Assembly: GCA_031291615.1 (NCBI GenBank)
Contig: JARLIS010000058.1
Coordinates: forward strand, 62,001 to 126,000
From: Parvibaculum sp.
GTDB lineage: Bacteria; Pseudomonadota; Alphaproteobacteria; Parvibaculales; Parvibaculaceae
Length of the DNA: 64,000 bases
Direction of reading: 5' to 3'
Notes under the pieces: model-generated
Database searches by the model: none
Seen by the model: the letters and a program-made list of their open reading frames with translations, nothing else
Told to the model about the DNA's origin: nothing
Translations under genes and position numbers: made by a program
Shown: in pieces, positions 25,759-37,639 of the stretch
Numbering within the stretch: the first letter of the stretch is position 1
How the letters are laid out: each line of letters opens with the position of its first letter

Positions 25759-25965
25759 TCAGAGGATCTGCAGATTGGCAGCCGAGGTCTTGCCCTTCTC
25801 GGTGACGAGATCGTAGCTGAGCTTCTGACCTTCATTGAGGTTCGAAAGCCCGGCGCGCTCGACGGCCGAGATGTGAACGAAAACGTCGTTCCCGCCGGCA
25901 TCCGGCTGAATGAAGCCGAAGCCCTTCTGCGAGTTGAACCACTTTACCGCGCCCTTGTTGGACAT
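25759..25965 (-). CDS. Cold-shock protein, CspA family
   Basis: A 68-aa single cold-shock domain with RNP1 KGFGFIQ and RNP2 DVFVHIS. It binds single-stranded RNA/DNA and melts mRNA structure. AAGGAG lies 5 bases before ATG 25965. The upstream leader contains a perfect 9-bp hairpin, in line with post-transcriptional control of csp genes. Confidence 0.95.
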   Translation of the reverse strand: MSNKGAVKWFNSQKGFGFIQPDAGGNDVFVHISAVERAGLSNLNEGQKLSYDLVTEKGKTSAANLQIL

Positions 25966-25989
25966 GGTGTCTCCTTAATATAGAGGTCT

Positions 25990-26011
25990 CGACATGCGTC
26001 ATCGCATGTCG
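25990..26011 (-). promoter_or_regulatory. Hairpin in the csp leader
   Basis: CGACATGCG (25990-25998) and CGCATGTCG (26003-26011) pair perfectly around TCAT, 25-46 bases upstream of the csp ATG on the minus strand. No T-tract follows. It may be an mRNA leader structure or an operator. The rest of the 299-base spacer 25966-26264 shows nothing else supported. Confidence 0.5.
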
Positions 26012-26264
26012 CGTCAATCTTTAAGAGTAGGGATGCTGGCTCGGCGCTCGATCACGAGCGGGGGGAGAGCAGGCCGAACCAAAACGAAATGACAGGGCAT
26101 AAATGGGCCTGCGGGGGAGAAATAGCAAGCTAATTCGCGGCCTTGCGGAATAAACGGCGGCGCGCCGCCGTTTTTCGCGCCGCATGTGAGCCGGCTGTGA
26201 TCCTCCGGGCTCCGCCTTTCGTATCGGTTCCGGCAAGCCCCGCAATGAAAGCAGCGAAACGCTC

Positions 26265-26681
26265 ATGCTCAGATATGCCGTCGCCTGGCTCTCCACCGCC
26301 GTCGTCTTCGTCGCGCTCGACGCGGTCTGGCTCACCAATATGGGCGGCTGGTATCGCGCAGCGCTGGGCGATCTGATGGCGCCGGAGTTCCGACTTGCGC
26401 CCGCCGCCATCTTCTATGTGCTGTTTCTTGTCGGCCTTGTCGTCTTCGCCGTTGCGCCCGCGCTCGGCGAGGGGCGCTTCGCCACGGCGCTCGTGCAGGG
26501 CGCGCTCTTCGGCTTCTTCACCTATGCGACCTACGACCTCACCAATCAGGCGACGCTTGCGCACTGGCCGCTGAAGCTCACGCTTGTCGATCTTGCCTGG
26601 GGGGCGACGCTCAGCGGCGCTTCCGCCGCCCTCGGCTATCTCATCGCCTCTGCCGTCCTTGCGCGGATCAGCGCCCCTTGA
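26265..26681 (+). CDS. DUF2177 membrane protein
   Basis: This 138-aa protein has four predicted membrane helices and matches DUF2177, with hallmarks VFVALDAVWL near the N-terminus, TYATYDLTNQATL in the middle and LVDLAWGATLSG toward the end. Function is unknown for the family. The 3' end overlaps the opposite-strand secreted protein by 14 bases. Confidence 0.85.
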   Translation: MLRYAVAWLSTAVVFVALDAVWLTNMGGWYRAALGDLMAPEFRLAPAAIFYVLFLVGLVVFAVAPALGEGRFATALVQGALFGFFTYATYDLTNQATLAHWPLKLTLVDLAWGATLSGASAALGYLIASAVLARISAP

Positions 26682-27063
26682 CGATCTCGATCGTCTGCAC
26701 GACCGGCTTGCCGTCCGTGCCCGGCACCTCGGTCTGCCAGGTGTCACCGACCTTCGAGCCTTTCAGCGCGGCGCAGTTTTCCGGCGCGGGATGATCCGCC
26801 GTGCCGCCCTCCGGCGTCACGCAGAGTTTGCCGCCGACGAGGCGCCAGGTTCCCTTCGCCTCATAGACGGTATCGGACCCGCCGGCCTTCAGCTCGCCGG
26901 TGAAGCTGTGGTCCTTGTTGTAATACATCTTGATCGTCGTTCCGTCCGGCCGCGTGCCGAGCATGGTGTTGCCGAAGCGCGCCTCCATGTTGGCGGCGAA
27001 AGCGGGCGCGGCGAAGGCGACGGCAAGCGCCGCAACGGACGCGAAAAGCGTGAAGGTCTTCAT
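26668..27063 (-). CDS. Secreted hypothetical protein
   Basis: A 131-aa protein with a clear signal peptide (cleavage after AAPAFA, about residue 23). The mature part is beta-rich, starting with ARFGNTMLGTRPDGTTIKMYYNKDHSFTG in short strands, and has two cysteines that could form a disulfide (KLCVTPEGG and PENCAALKG). The layout suggests a small periplasmic barrel or META-like domain, but no family is recognised. It has its own promoter region upstream. Confidence 0.8.
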   Translation of the reverse strand: MKTFTLFASVAALAVAFAAPAFAANMEARFGNTMLGTRPDGTTIKMYYNKDHSFTGELKAGGSDTVYEAKGTWRLVGGKLCVTPEGGTADHPAPENCAALKGSKVGDTWQTEVPGTDGKPVVQTIEIVKGR

Positions 27064-27235
27064 CTGTGATTCCCCTGAATGACGGCGAAGGCTAGCACGG
27101 GCGAGGGGGAGCTTGGATAGGCCCGACGCAGCGATGGTTAAGACGCTTGGCCGAACTTGTCACCGGCCGCTTCCTCCCGGCAAGATGGGCGGAAGATCGC
27201 GCCGCCCCGCGCCGGGCGATCATGGGGGAATTTCC

Positions 27236-28141
27236 ATGTCCGAAGACCTTGCCGACCTCTTTCCGGGCTTCGCCTCGGAGCGGATCGCAACGCAGCGCGG
27301 CGAGATTTTCGTGCGCATCGGCGGCGAGGGCCCGCCCTTGCTGCTTCTCCACGGCTATCCGCAGACGCATGTGATGTGGCACCGCATCGCACTGCCGCTG
27401 GCGAAGCGGTTCACGCTCGTCGTCGCCGACCTGCCGGGTTATGGCGCCTCCTACATCCCGCCGACCGACCGCGAGCATAGCGGTTACACCAAGCGCGTGA
27501 TGGCGGAGGCGCTAATCGAGGCGATGGAGCGCATCGGGCACACGCGTTTCGCGCTCGCCGGTCACGACAGGGGCGGGCGCGTCGCCTATCGCCTCGCGCT
27601 CGACCATCCCGAGCGGCTCAGCCGCGTCGCCGTGCTCGACATTCTGCCGACCTATGAATACTGGGCGCGGATGGACCGCCGCTTCGCGCTCATCGTTCAC
27701 AACTGGACGCTGCTCGCGCAGCCCTATCCGCTGCCGGAAATGCTGATCGAGGGCGACCCCGACGGCTATTTCGGCCTCACCTTCCGCTCAAGGCGCAAGG
27801 ACGGCGCGAATTATTTCGACCCGCGCGCCGTCGCTCACTACCTCGCCAACTTCCGCGACAAGGCCCGCATCCATGCGGCCTGCGAGGACTACCGCGCCGG
27901 CGCCTATGCCGACTACGAGATCGACAAGGCCGACCGCGAAGCGGGCCGGAAAATCAAGACGCCGCTCCTCGCGCTCTGGGGCAGCAAAGGCGTCGCCCAG
28001 GCCGCCGGCGCGCCGCTCGAAACATGGAAGCAATGGGCGGAGAATGTGACGGGCGCGGAAGTCGAAGGCGGGCATTTCATCCCGGAGGAAAACCCGGAGG
28101 GGACGCTGGCGGCGATGATGAGGTTTTTCGGGGAGGGGTAG
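27236..28141 (+). CDS. Alpha/beta hydrolase, haloacetate dehalogenase-like
   Basis: A 301-aa alpha/beta hydrolase. The nucleophile elbow is GHDRGGR with aspartate D111, and both carboxylate-binding arginines of fluoroacetate dehalogenase (R112, R115) are kept; D135 in VLDILPTY and the C-terminal HF histidine complete the triad. [13 protein letters not shown] also matches that family. The halide-pocket His next to Trp appears as Asn (VHNWTLL), so activity on fluoroacetate is uncertain and epoxide hydrolase-like activity is possible. ATG 27236 follows GGGGGAA. Confidence 0.85.
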   Translation: MSEDLADLFPGFASERIATQRGEIFVRIGGEGPPLLLLHGYPQTHVMWHRIALPLAKRFTLVVADLPGYGASYIPPTDREHSGYTKRVMAEALIEAMERIGHTRFALAGHDRGGRVAYRLALDHPERLSRVAVLDILPTYEYWARMDRRFALIVHNWTLLAQPYPLPEMLIEGDPDGYFGLTFRSRRKDGANYFDPRAVAHYLANFRDKARIHAACEDYRAGAYADYEIDKADREAGRKIKTPLLALWGSKGVAQAAGAPLETWKQWAENVTGAEVEGGHFIPEENPEGTLAAMMRFFGEG

Positions 28142-28208
28142 GGGGCTGGGTTCACGAGTGCCTCACAGCTCCGCTTCGCGCGTGCATGAGCTAATTAGCC
28201 AGACACTG

Positions 28209-28517
28209 CTAATTAATCAGGAAGTGCTCCGGTCGCCGCGCAACTGCGGATAGAGGATCAGGTTCGTATATTGGACGCTCAAGGGGACGAATACGTGCAT
28301 CTCCGCTAACTGCATCGCGTATACCGTCGAACTCAATCTTAGTGTTGTCGGTCTTGATATGCTTAAATCCAAGTTCTCGAAAAAAATTTGAAAAGTCGGA
28401 GGCGTGACGCTTCTGCTTTCGAAGTAGAGCCTTTTCATCCGGAGACAGCTTTTTCTTCGCCAGCTTTTTCTTCGCCATCTTTTTCTTGTTTGTTTTTTTC
28501 CTCATGGGGGGTGCCAT
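28209..28517 (-). CDS. Small lysine-rich hypothetical protein in an AT-richer islet
   Basis: A possible 102-aa ORF with an extremely Lys-rich N-terminus containing AKKKLAKKKL repeats, then DFSNFFRELGFKHIKTDN. Base composition is clearly less GC-rich than the neighbours and codon use includes many AT-ending codons. After about residue 65 a second frame also stays open (to 28217), so a frameshifted or truncated gene is possible. No family assigned. The flanks (28142-28208, 28518-28617) hold no other gene. Confidence 0.4.
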   Translation of the reverse strand: MAPPMRKKTNKKKMAKKKLAKKKLSPDEKALLRKQKRHASDFSNFFRELGFKHIKTDNTKIEFDGIRDAVSGDARIRPLERPIYEPDPLSAVARRPEHFLIN

Positions 28518-28617
28518 ATCAATATTCCCAAAGAATCAATGACTTGTGAGAATATAGACATTCAGATGTCGGATCAATTCCGATAATAAGTCCATGTGTT
28601 TTATGGATAAGGAGCTT

Positions 28618-30736
<2,119 letters not shown>

Positions 30737-30793
30737 GGCGTTCTTAACCCTCGCGGCGAATTTCTCTTCGGAATTCTTGTCAGCAAAAATTCT

Positions 30794-30808
30794 TTGACGT
30801 AGCGTCAA
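30794..30808. promoter_or_regulatory. Palindrome TTGACG-TAG-CGTCAA
   Basis: A perfect 6-bp inverted repeat in the spacer between the ferredoxin and the GT39-like gene, about 180 bases before the latter. It may be an operator or contain a -35 element (TTGACG). The rest of 30737-30987 shows a weak hairpin GCTCGC/GCGAGT near 30870 and no gene. Confidence 0.35.
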
Positions 30809-30987
30809 TGCGGGGTGCTGCGCTCGGCCGACTGGGCATAAGCCGCGTGCAGCGCGAAGGGGAGGCTCGCTTCAGGGCGAGTCTGGAAGGGGCGTTCGAC
30901 TTTGTTTTCTACATATGTTGAAGGCGTATCGCGCGCAGAGGCGCGCGAGTGCGGAATCGTGCGGGCGATTTTCCGGGCGCGTCGGTC

Positions 30988-32547
30988 ATGACCGACATCG
31001 CTTTGAATACATCATCCGGTGCGCAGTCGAATTTCGACCGTCTGCTGCGCTACGCCGTGCCGGGCGCCATCTTTCTTCATGTGTTGATCTGGACATTGTT
31101 GCCGAGCTTTTTGCTCCACAATGCTTCGCTCGACATGATCGAGGGGCTGGCATGGGGCCGCGAATGGCAGCTCGGCTATGAAAAGGATCCGCCGCTCTTT
31201 GCCTGGCTGATAGAAATCGGCGCGGCGATCTCGGGAAAGAACCTCTGGTTCGCCTATCTGGAAGCTCAGCTCTGCATCGCGACGGTATTTTTCGCGATCT
31301 GGCGGCTTGCGCGCATGATGGTGAGCGAAGTCGAGGCGCTCGTCGCCGTGCTGCTGCTTGAAGGCGTCTACTACGTCAATTTTCCGACGCCCGAATTCAA
31401 CGACATCATTTTGCAGAAGCCCTTCGCGGCACTCTTCGTGTGGCTGCTCTATCGGGCCTTGCGCGACGATCGCCTCGGCGACTGGGCGTTTGCAGGGCTC
31501 GCGGCTGCGGGCGGTTTGTATGCACGCTATTCAATGGGCGCCTACATCATCCCTCTTGCGGCCTTCATCGCCTTTCATCCGCTGGCGCGTCAGCGGCTTT
31601 CTTCCATCGGCCCATGGCTTTGCGGCGCTGTCGCCACGCTTGCCTTCCTGCCGCATCTCTACTGGATCGTGCAGAGCCATTTCATTTCCATTCTCTATGT
31701 CGGCGACCGCGCGGAGGCGGTGAGCGGTCTCGTTGGAATTGTCGAAGGCGCTCTCACGTTTATCGCCAGTCAGGTTCTGGCGCTCCTGCCGGCTATCGTC
31801 ATATCGGTCGTTCTGTGGCGCTGGCGCGATCCCGCGAAACGGATAGCCTTCGATTTCGTTTCGTTCGACAAGGCCTACATCACCTTCGCCGCGCTCGGTC
31901 CCGTCGTCACGTCGCTGCTCATCTCCTTTGCCTCCGGCCACAAGCTGCGCAGCATGTGGGGCGCGCCGCTCTGGTGCTCGATCACGCTTTTTGCGGTGAT
32001 GATGATCCGGCCGGTTCTGACCGAAGAACGGCTGAGGCGCTTCGGCTGGATGTGGCTCACCGCTCTCGTTCTGCCCGCGCTCATGTTCGTACAGGTGCAG
32101 CTCACGGGCGCGCATATCACCAAGCGCGAGAAGAGAACGCATTTTCCGGGAACCGAGCTTGCGCAAGAGGTGACGGCGCATTGGCACGACGTCAGCGGCG
32201 CTCCGTTGCGCTATGTCGTCGGCGATACATGGCTCGCCGGCAACGTCGCCTTCTATTCGCCGGACCGGCCTTCAGTCTTCACCTTTGCCGATGCGCGCCT
32301 CAGTCCATGGATCGACGAAACCGATCTGCGGCGCTCGGGCGGCGTGCTGATCTGGAATGCGAAGCAGGAGGGCAAGGCGATCCCGGTATGGCTCGCCGCG
32401 AAATACCCTCGCGCCGTGGTGGAACCGGCTGTAAATCTGCCGGGCGACGTTTCGGTGCATTGCCTTGGCTGGGCCTTGCTGCCGCCCGATCCTGACGCCG
32501 ATATTTCAACGTCTGCGGATCATCCCGCTCCGTTGAATGGCGGCTGA
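30988..32547 (+). CDS. GT39/ArnT-like polytopic glycosyltransferase
   Basis: A 519-aa protein with roughly 10-12 membrane helices and a short soluble C-terminal domain. The first loop has HNASLDMIEGLAWG and the conserved KDPPLFAWL segment of the PMT/ArnT (GT39/GT83) superfamily, which transfers sugars from polyprenyl phosphate donors at the periplasmic face. The acceptor is unknown. ATG 30988 is chosen; an in-frame GTG 39 bases upstream is possible. It stands alone, next to a chorismate mutase on the other strand. Confidence 0.78.
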   Translation: MTDIALNTSSGAQSNFDRLLRYAVPGAIFLHVLIWTLLPSFLLHNASLDMIEGLAWGREWQLGYEKDPPLFAWLIEIGAAISGKNLWFAYLEAQLCIATVFFAIWRLARMMVSEVEALVAVLLLEGVYYVNFPTPEFNDIILQKPFAALFVWLLYRALRDDRLGDWAFAGLAAAGGLYARYSMGAYIIPLAAFIAFHPLARQRLSSIGPWLCGAVATLAFLPHLYWIVQSHFISILYVGDRAEAVSGLVGIVEGALTFIASQVLALLPAIVISVVLWRWRDPAKRIAFDFVSFDKAYITFAALGPVVTSLLISFASGHKLRSMWGAPLWCSITLFAVMMIRPVLTEERLRRFGWMWLTALVLPALMFVQVQLTGAHITKREKRTHFPGTELAQEVTAHWHDVSGAPLRYVVGDTWLAGNVAFYSPDRPSVFTFADARLSPWIDETDLRRSGGVLIWNAKQEGKAIPVWLAAKYPRAVVEPAVNLPGDVSVHCLGWALLPPDPDADISTSADHPAPLNGG

Positions 32548-32564
32548 GGGAGCTATGGCTTGAG

Positions 32565-32873
32565 CTAGTCGCTCGTGCCCGTCGCGCGCGGCTTGGCGTC
32601 GAAGACGGCGAACTCGTGCTCTATCGATTTTTCGATGAGCAAGCGCCAGACGGGCTCGGCGATGTCGCCGGAGAGACCGGCACATTCGGCGGCGGCCAGC
32701 ACCTTCTGCACCACATCCTCTATCCGCGCCTCATCGCGCACCGTGTCGCGGCTGCCCTTGATGCGCCCGGCCTGTTCGATATAGGTCTGCCGCTCGGCCA
32801 GGAGCTTCACCAGCTCACGGTCGACCCGATCGATCTCGCGGCGGACGTCCTGCATCGTGTGACACTTGACCAT
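32565..32873 (-). CDS. Chorismate mutase, AroQ class (PchB-like)
   Basis: A 102-aa all-helical single-domain chorismate mutase with VRREIDRVDRELVKLLAER, IKGSRDTVRDEARIEDV and the C-terminal WRLLIEKSIEHEF helix. It converts chorismate to prephenate for Phe/Tyr synthesis; the IKG-type small AroQ could alternatively be an isochorismate-pyruvate lyase. GGAGAG precedes ATG 32873, which is preferred over a longer start with an atypical N-terminus. Confidence 0.9.
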   Translation of the reverse strand: MVKCHTMQDVRREIDRVDRELVKLLAERQTYIEQAGRIKGSRDTVRDEARIEDVVQKVLAAAECAGLSGDIAEPVWRLLIEKSIEHEFAVFDAKPRATGTSD

Positions 32874-33079
32874 GTTGCTCTCCGGGCTCCAGAGCGCTTT
32901 GTTGCAGCGCCGTATTGGTAGGTAAAATAGGGTGCTAAGGCATTTTGTCATCTGGGGAAATCTCGAATTCTCCGTGACATGACGCCGTTCGCGGGCAGGG
33001 TTGCAATTTTCGCTTGGCGGCGGGCGCGGGCGGACCTATATAAGCGGCGGAATTTGTGAAATCGGGTAAATACCATTTA

Positions 33080-34143
<1,064 letters not shown>

Positions 34144-34164
34144 CGCGCTTGCCCCAGGATTGCG

Positions 34165-34204
34165 AGGCGGGCACTCTTCGATTTCCAATCGAAGGAGCCC
34201 GCCT
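34165..34204 (+). promoter_or_regulatory. Hairpin covering the RBS of the DUF3574 gene
   Basis: AGGCGGGC (34165-34172) pairs with GCCCGCCT (34197-34204), and CTTCGATT (34176-34183) with AATCGAAG (34187-34194), with a TCC loop and a small internal loop. The AAGGAG site (34192-34197) and the first base of the TTG start lie within the 3' arms. It has no T-tract, so translation control is more likely than termination. Confidence 0.6.
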
Positions 34205-34596
34205 TGCGCCGTTTTATCGCCGTCCTGTTTCTGACGTTTATTTTTGCCGGACCGGCCTTTGCGGGCTCGGGCGCGATCCAGACGACGCTCTATTTCGGCA
34301 TGGACATGGGCGGCGGCAAGCATGTCGGCGAAAAGCAGTGGCGCATTTTTCTTGCGGACATCGTGACGCCGCGTTTTCCCGACGGGTTCACCGTCCTCGC
34401 GGGCAGCGGGCAATGGCGCGATCCGAAAGACAAATCGGGTAAGATCAATTCCGAAGCGACGAAAATCGTCATCATCATCCATGCGGATACGCCGGCCTCG
34501 GCCAAGGCGGTGGCGGAGGTGAAGTCGACATATCTGAAACGCTTCCACCAGCAATCCGTTTTGCAGACCGATCAACCGGTGCATATCGTCGAGTGA
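34204..34596 (+). CDS. Secreted DUF3574 protein
   Basis: A 130-aa exported protein starting at TTG 34204 behind GAAGGAG. The signal peptide ends near PAFA (about residue 20); the mature part matches DUF3574, with TTLYFGMDMGGGK and FTVLAGSGQWRD. DUF3574 is a small family of secreted proteins of unknown role. The start region is buried in a strong hairpin, so expression may be conditional. Confidence 0.8.
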   Translation: MRRFIAVLFLTFIFAGPAFAGSGAIQTTLYFGMDMGGGKHVGEKQWRIFLADIVTPRFPDGFTVLAGSGQWRDPKDKSGKINSEATKIVIIIHADTPASAKAVAEVKSTYLKRFHQQSVLQTDQPVHIVE

Positions 34597-34611
34597 GTTC
34601 GGAAGCGGCCC

Positions 34612-35463
34612 ATGCCGGAAATTGACAGCCATATCGAAAAACAGTTCGAGCTCTGGCCTGGCGTTTTGCGTCTGATGGCGGCGGGGCCGGGGGCTCATGC
34701 CGCGATCGACGCCGGCATGGACGCCGCGCGCGAAGTCGCCTCCACGCTGATGGTCGATGCGGAGCTCATCGCGCGCGGTTCAGCCGATGTGCTGCCCCGG
34801 GGAATTGCGGCGCGGCATGCGCTTGAGGCGGCGCGGGGGATTGCGCAAGTCGTCGGGGATCAGGTGCCCGCGCTTTTTGCACTGCCGGGCGCCGTTTGCG
34901 ATTTCGTTCTTCATGCAATGCGCGAGGCGGGCGCGATCAACGTTGCCGTTGCGGCGCTGGGCGACGCGCTCGCCTTCCATCTCGAAGGCGGTGCGGGATT
35001 TCCGTTGCTGCCATCCATGCCTCTTGTTTCCGGCGAATTTGCCCGCGCGCTCGGATCGAGCACAGAAGGCGGCGTTGCGCTTGCCGGATTGAGTTCCGCT
35101 TTCCCGACGTCGGGCGTTGCCGATCATGTGGTCGTTCAGGGAAAGAGTGCGGCGCTGGCCGCGCTCGCAGCGTCATCCATTTCCGACAGCGTGACGATTG
35201 CGGAGCGCAAGCCGCGTCGCGCCCGCATTGCCGATCCGCTTGTCGCGCTGGCCTGGAAGGGCCGCGATGCGGCGGGCTCGGCCGGGCTTGTCGCGCCGGA
35301 CGAGATATGGGCTGCCTTGTCCAAGGCCATGCGCTGCGCTTCCGCCCTGCGCGAGAAGCGCCTTTTGCGCGCCGCCGCCTTTGCGCTCAAGGGACGGGGC
35401 CGCACCCTCGGCCCTGTGGATGGCGACCGGCTGCTGCGCTTCGGCGTTTCGGAGTGGCGCTAA
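34612..35463 (+). CDS. Hypothetical protein, Ala-rich
   Basis: A 283-aa soluble, Ala/Gly-rich protein with no signal peptide or membrane helix and no motif I recognise. It has an acidic N-terminus, a central region with several glycine turns, and a basic C-terminal quarter. It starts 15 bases after the DUF3574 stop, so the two may share a transcript. Codon use fits the neighbours, supporting a real gene. Confidence 0.65.
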   Translation: MPEIDSHIEKQFELWPGVLRLMAAGPGAHAAIDAGMDAAREVASTLMVDAELIARGSADVLPRGIAARHALEAARGIAQVVGDQVPALFALPGAVCDFVLHAMREAGAINVAVAALGDALAFHLEGGAGFPLLPSMPLVSGEFARALGSSTEGGVALAGLSSAFPTSGVADHVVVQGKSAALAALAASSISDSVTIAERKPRRARIADPLVALAWKGRDAAGSAGLVAPDEIWAALSKAMRCASALREKRLLRAAAFALKGRGRTLGPVDGDRLLRFGVSEWR

Positions 35464-35511
35464 ACCCATCCCGCACTCATAATGCTCCAAACGAGGGCAG
35501 GGGAGCGCGTC

Positions 35512-36129
35512 ATGGGTCTTTACGAAAAGCATATCGTTCCGCACTTGATCAATTGCGCCTGCGGGTCGAAGCCGATCCGCTATCAGCGCAAGAAGGTTGT
35601 GCCGTTGGCCGAAGGCACGGTGCTGGAAATCGGCATCGGCACGGGGCTCAACCTGCCTTACTACGATGGCTCGAAGGTCAAGAAGGTGATCGGCCTCGAT
35701 CCGTCGGAAGCGTCATGGAAGCTTGCGGGCGAGCGGGCGAAGGATCTGCCTTTCCCGGTCGAGTTCGTCGGCTTGCCTGGCGAGCAGATTCCGCTCGATG
35801 ACAAGAGCGTCGACACGGTGCTCGTCACCTTCAGCCTCTGCACCATTCCCGATCCCGCCAAGGCGCTTGAAGGCATGCGCCGCGTGTTGCGGCCGGGCGG
35901 CAAGCTCATTTTCTGCGAGCATGGCGCGGCGCCGGACGCCGATGTTCTGAAGTGGCAGAACCGGATCAACCCGGTGTGGAAGGTCCTCTTCGGCGGCTGC
36001 AATCTCAACCGCAAGATGCCCGCGATCATCGAAGGGTCGGGTTTCAAGATCTCCGACCTTCAGACGATGTATCTTCCCTCGACGCCGCGCTTTGCGGGCT
36101 TCAATTATTGGGGCGTGGCGCAAGCCTAG
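35512..36129 (+). CDS. Class I SAM-dependent methyltransferase
   Basis: This 205-aa methyltransferase has motif I VLEIGIGTGLNLPYY, motif II VIGLDPSEAS, motif IV TVLVTFSLCTIPDP and post-motif LRPGGKLIFCEHG. The N-terminal CACGSKPI segment, with C26 and C28 residues, and the FCEHG motif match a METTL7-like or UbiE-like branch acting on small or lipid substrates. GCAGGGGAG precedes ATG 35512. It is convergent with the following membrane protein gene (4-base overlap). Confidence 0.88.
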   Translation: MGLYEKHIVPHLINCACGSKPIRYQRKKVVPLAEGTVLEIGIGTGLNLPYYDGSKVKKVIGLDPSEASWKLAGERAKDLPFPVEFVGLPGEQIPLDDKSVDTVLVTFSLCTIPDPAKALEGMRRVLRPGGKLIFCEHGAAPDADVLKWQNRINPVWKVLFGGCNLNRKMPAIIEGSGFKISDLQTMYLPSTPRFAGFNYWGVAQA

Positions 36130-36545
36130 GCCGCCGCGCGCCGCCTGCTGAATTGTGCGGCACTGCCTAGAAGCTCGGTCGCCACGAACATCCAGAGCAG
36201 CGGCGTCGCGCCCATCGTGATCGCGTGGATGATGAGCGCGGCGACGACGAGGCGGGCCAATGCGTCGAGCCGGGCGAGGTCTTCCGCGGGGTTCCGGATT
36301 CGCGCAATCGCCCAGAGAACCGCGAGCACGCCCATGATGTGTACAAACATGATCTGAAGCGGGCCGAAGCCCAGCGGCGGCGCGCTGCCCAAACCGGCCC
36401 CGGCATCGATCCGATATATGAGTTGGATCAATGACTCGGCTGCGAATGGAAAGGCAAATGGCAGCGTCAACACCAGATCGACAATAGCGACGGCGCGGAT
36501 GATCCTTGTGCGCAAGACGAAACTCCAGGTGTGACGCTCTGCCAT
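36126..36545 (-). CDS. Small hypothetical membrane protein
   Basis: A 139-aa protein with about four hydrophobic helices (AIVDLVLTLPFAFPFA, IMFVHIMGVLAVLWAIA, LVVAALIIHAITMG, WMFVATELLG). No domain is recognised. The 3' end overlaps the methyltransferase stop by 4 bases; its 5' end faces the exporter operon, sharing a 67-base divergent spacer. Confidence 0.75.
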   Translation of the reverse strand: MAERHTWSFVLRTRIIRAVAIVDLVLTLPFAFPFAAESLIQLIYRIDAGAGLGSAPPLGFGPLQIMFVHIMGVLAVLWAIARIRNPAEDLARLDALARLVVAALIIHAITMGATPLLWMFVATELLGSAAQFSRRRAAA

Positions 36546-36612
36546 GGCGGCTTGCCCGTGCGGGCGCTAGGGACGATGCTTGTGCGGACAAAGACGCGGA
36601 AACGGAGCGAGA

Positions 36613-37635
36613 TTGTTTCATCTGCTGCAAAAACGGTCAATTCAGGCGGCGATAGGCGGGGCATCGGTCCTCGTGGCCGGTCTGGCTTATTTCTTGTTGA
36701 GCGCGCCCGTGGTCCATACGGCGCATCCGACGCGGGGACCGGCGGTCGAAGCCGTCTATGCGACGGGCACGGTCGAGCCTATGCAATATGCGCAGACGGG
36801 ATCGAAGATCTCGGGCCGCATTGTCGAGGTGCGGGTGAAGGAAGGCGACAAAGTCGCCAAGGGCGATGTGCTCGCCGCCACCGACAGCACCGAGGATGCG
36901 TCCAACGTCCGGGATATGACGGCGAAGCTCGTGCTTGCGAAGGCGGATGCGGCGCGGGCCGCGAGGCTGCGCCGGGCGCGCGACATCAGCATCGCGGCCT
37001 ATGATCAGGCGTTGAGCGCGCTCAATTCGGCGCAAGGCCTGCTCGATGCCGCCGCCGCGCGGCTCGACGATCACCTCATCCGCGCGCCCATTGCGGGCAC
37101 GGTGCTGCGCTCGGAATTGCAAATCAAGGTCGGCGACATGGTGCAACAGCAACAGACGCTGTTCATCATCGGCGATCCGTCGGCGTTGCAGATCGACGCG
37201 CAGGTGGATGAAGAGGACATTCCGAAAGTCAGGATCGGACAGCAGGCGCTGATCCGCGCCGATGCCTTTGCCGGGCAGGCGCTCAAGGGGACGGTGAGCG
37301 AATTGACGCCCTATGGCGACCCCGTCTCCCGCACTTACAGGGTGCACCTCGCGCTGCCCGCCGATACGCCGCTGCGTTCCGGCATGACGACTGAAATCAA
37401 CATTGTTGTCCGTCAGGACGACAATGCTTTGCTGGTGCCGGTCACGGCGCTTTCGGGCGGCTCGGTCTGGATCGTTGCGAATGGCCATGCGCATCAGCGC
37501 AAGATCGTGCTTGGCGCCGTCGGTCAGGAGAAGGCGGAAGTCATTTCCGGCATTTCGGCCGAAGACGAGGTCGTCACCGATCCGCCGTCGGGCCTTGTCG
37601 AAGGTGCGCGGGTGCGCGCGCGATCGGGCGGGTAA
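36613..37635 (+). CDS. HlyD/MacA-type periplasmic adaptor
   Basis: A 340-aa membrane fusion protein: one N-terminal helix (IGGASVLVAGLAYFLL), a split lipoyl domain (GSKISGRIVEVRVKEGDKVAKGD and later HLIRAPIAGTVLRS), an alpha-hairpin between them and a beta-barrel. It links an inner-membrane ABC exporter to an outer-membrane channel. TTG 36613 behind CGGAGCGAG is chosen over an upstream ATG (36580) with an unlikely N-terminus. First gene of a three-gene exporter operon; no TolC-like gene is present. Confidence 0.9.
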   Translation: MFHLLQKRSIQAAIGGASVLVAGLAYFLLSAPVVHTAHPTRGPAVEAVYATGTVEPMQYAQTGSKISGRIVEVRVKEGDKVAKGDVLAATDSTEDASNVRDMTAKLVLAKADAARAARLRRARDISIAAYDQALSALNSAQGLLDAAAARLDDHLIRAPIAGTVLRSELQIKVGDMVQQQQTLFIIGDPSALQIDAQVDEEDIPKVRIGQQALIRADAFAGQALKGTVSELTPYGDPVSRTYRVHLALPADTPLRSGMTTEINIVVRQDDNALLVPVTALSGGSVWIVANGHAHQRKIVLGAVGQEKAEVISGISAEDEVVTDPPSGLVEGARVRARSGG

Positions 37636-37639
37636 TTCC

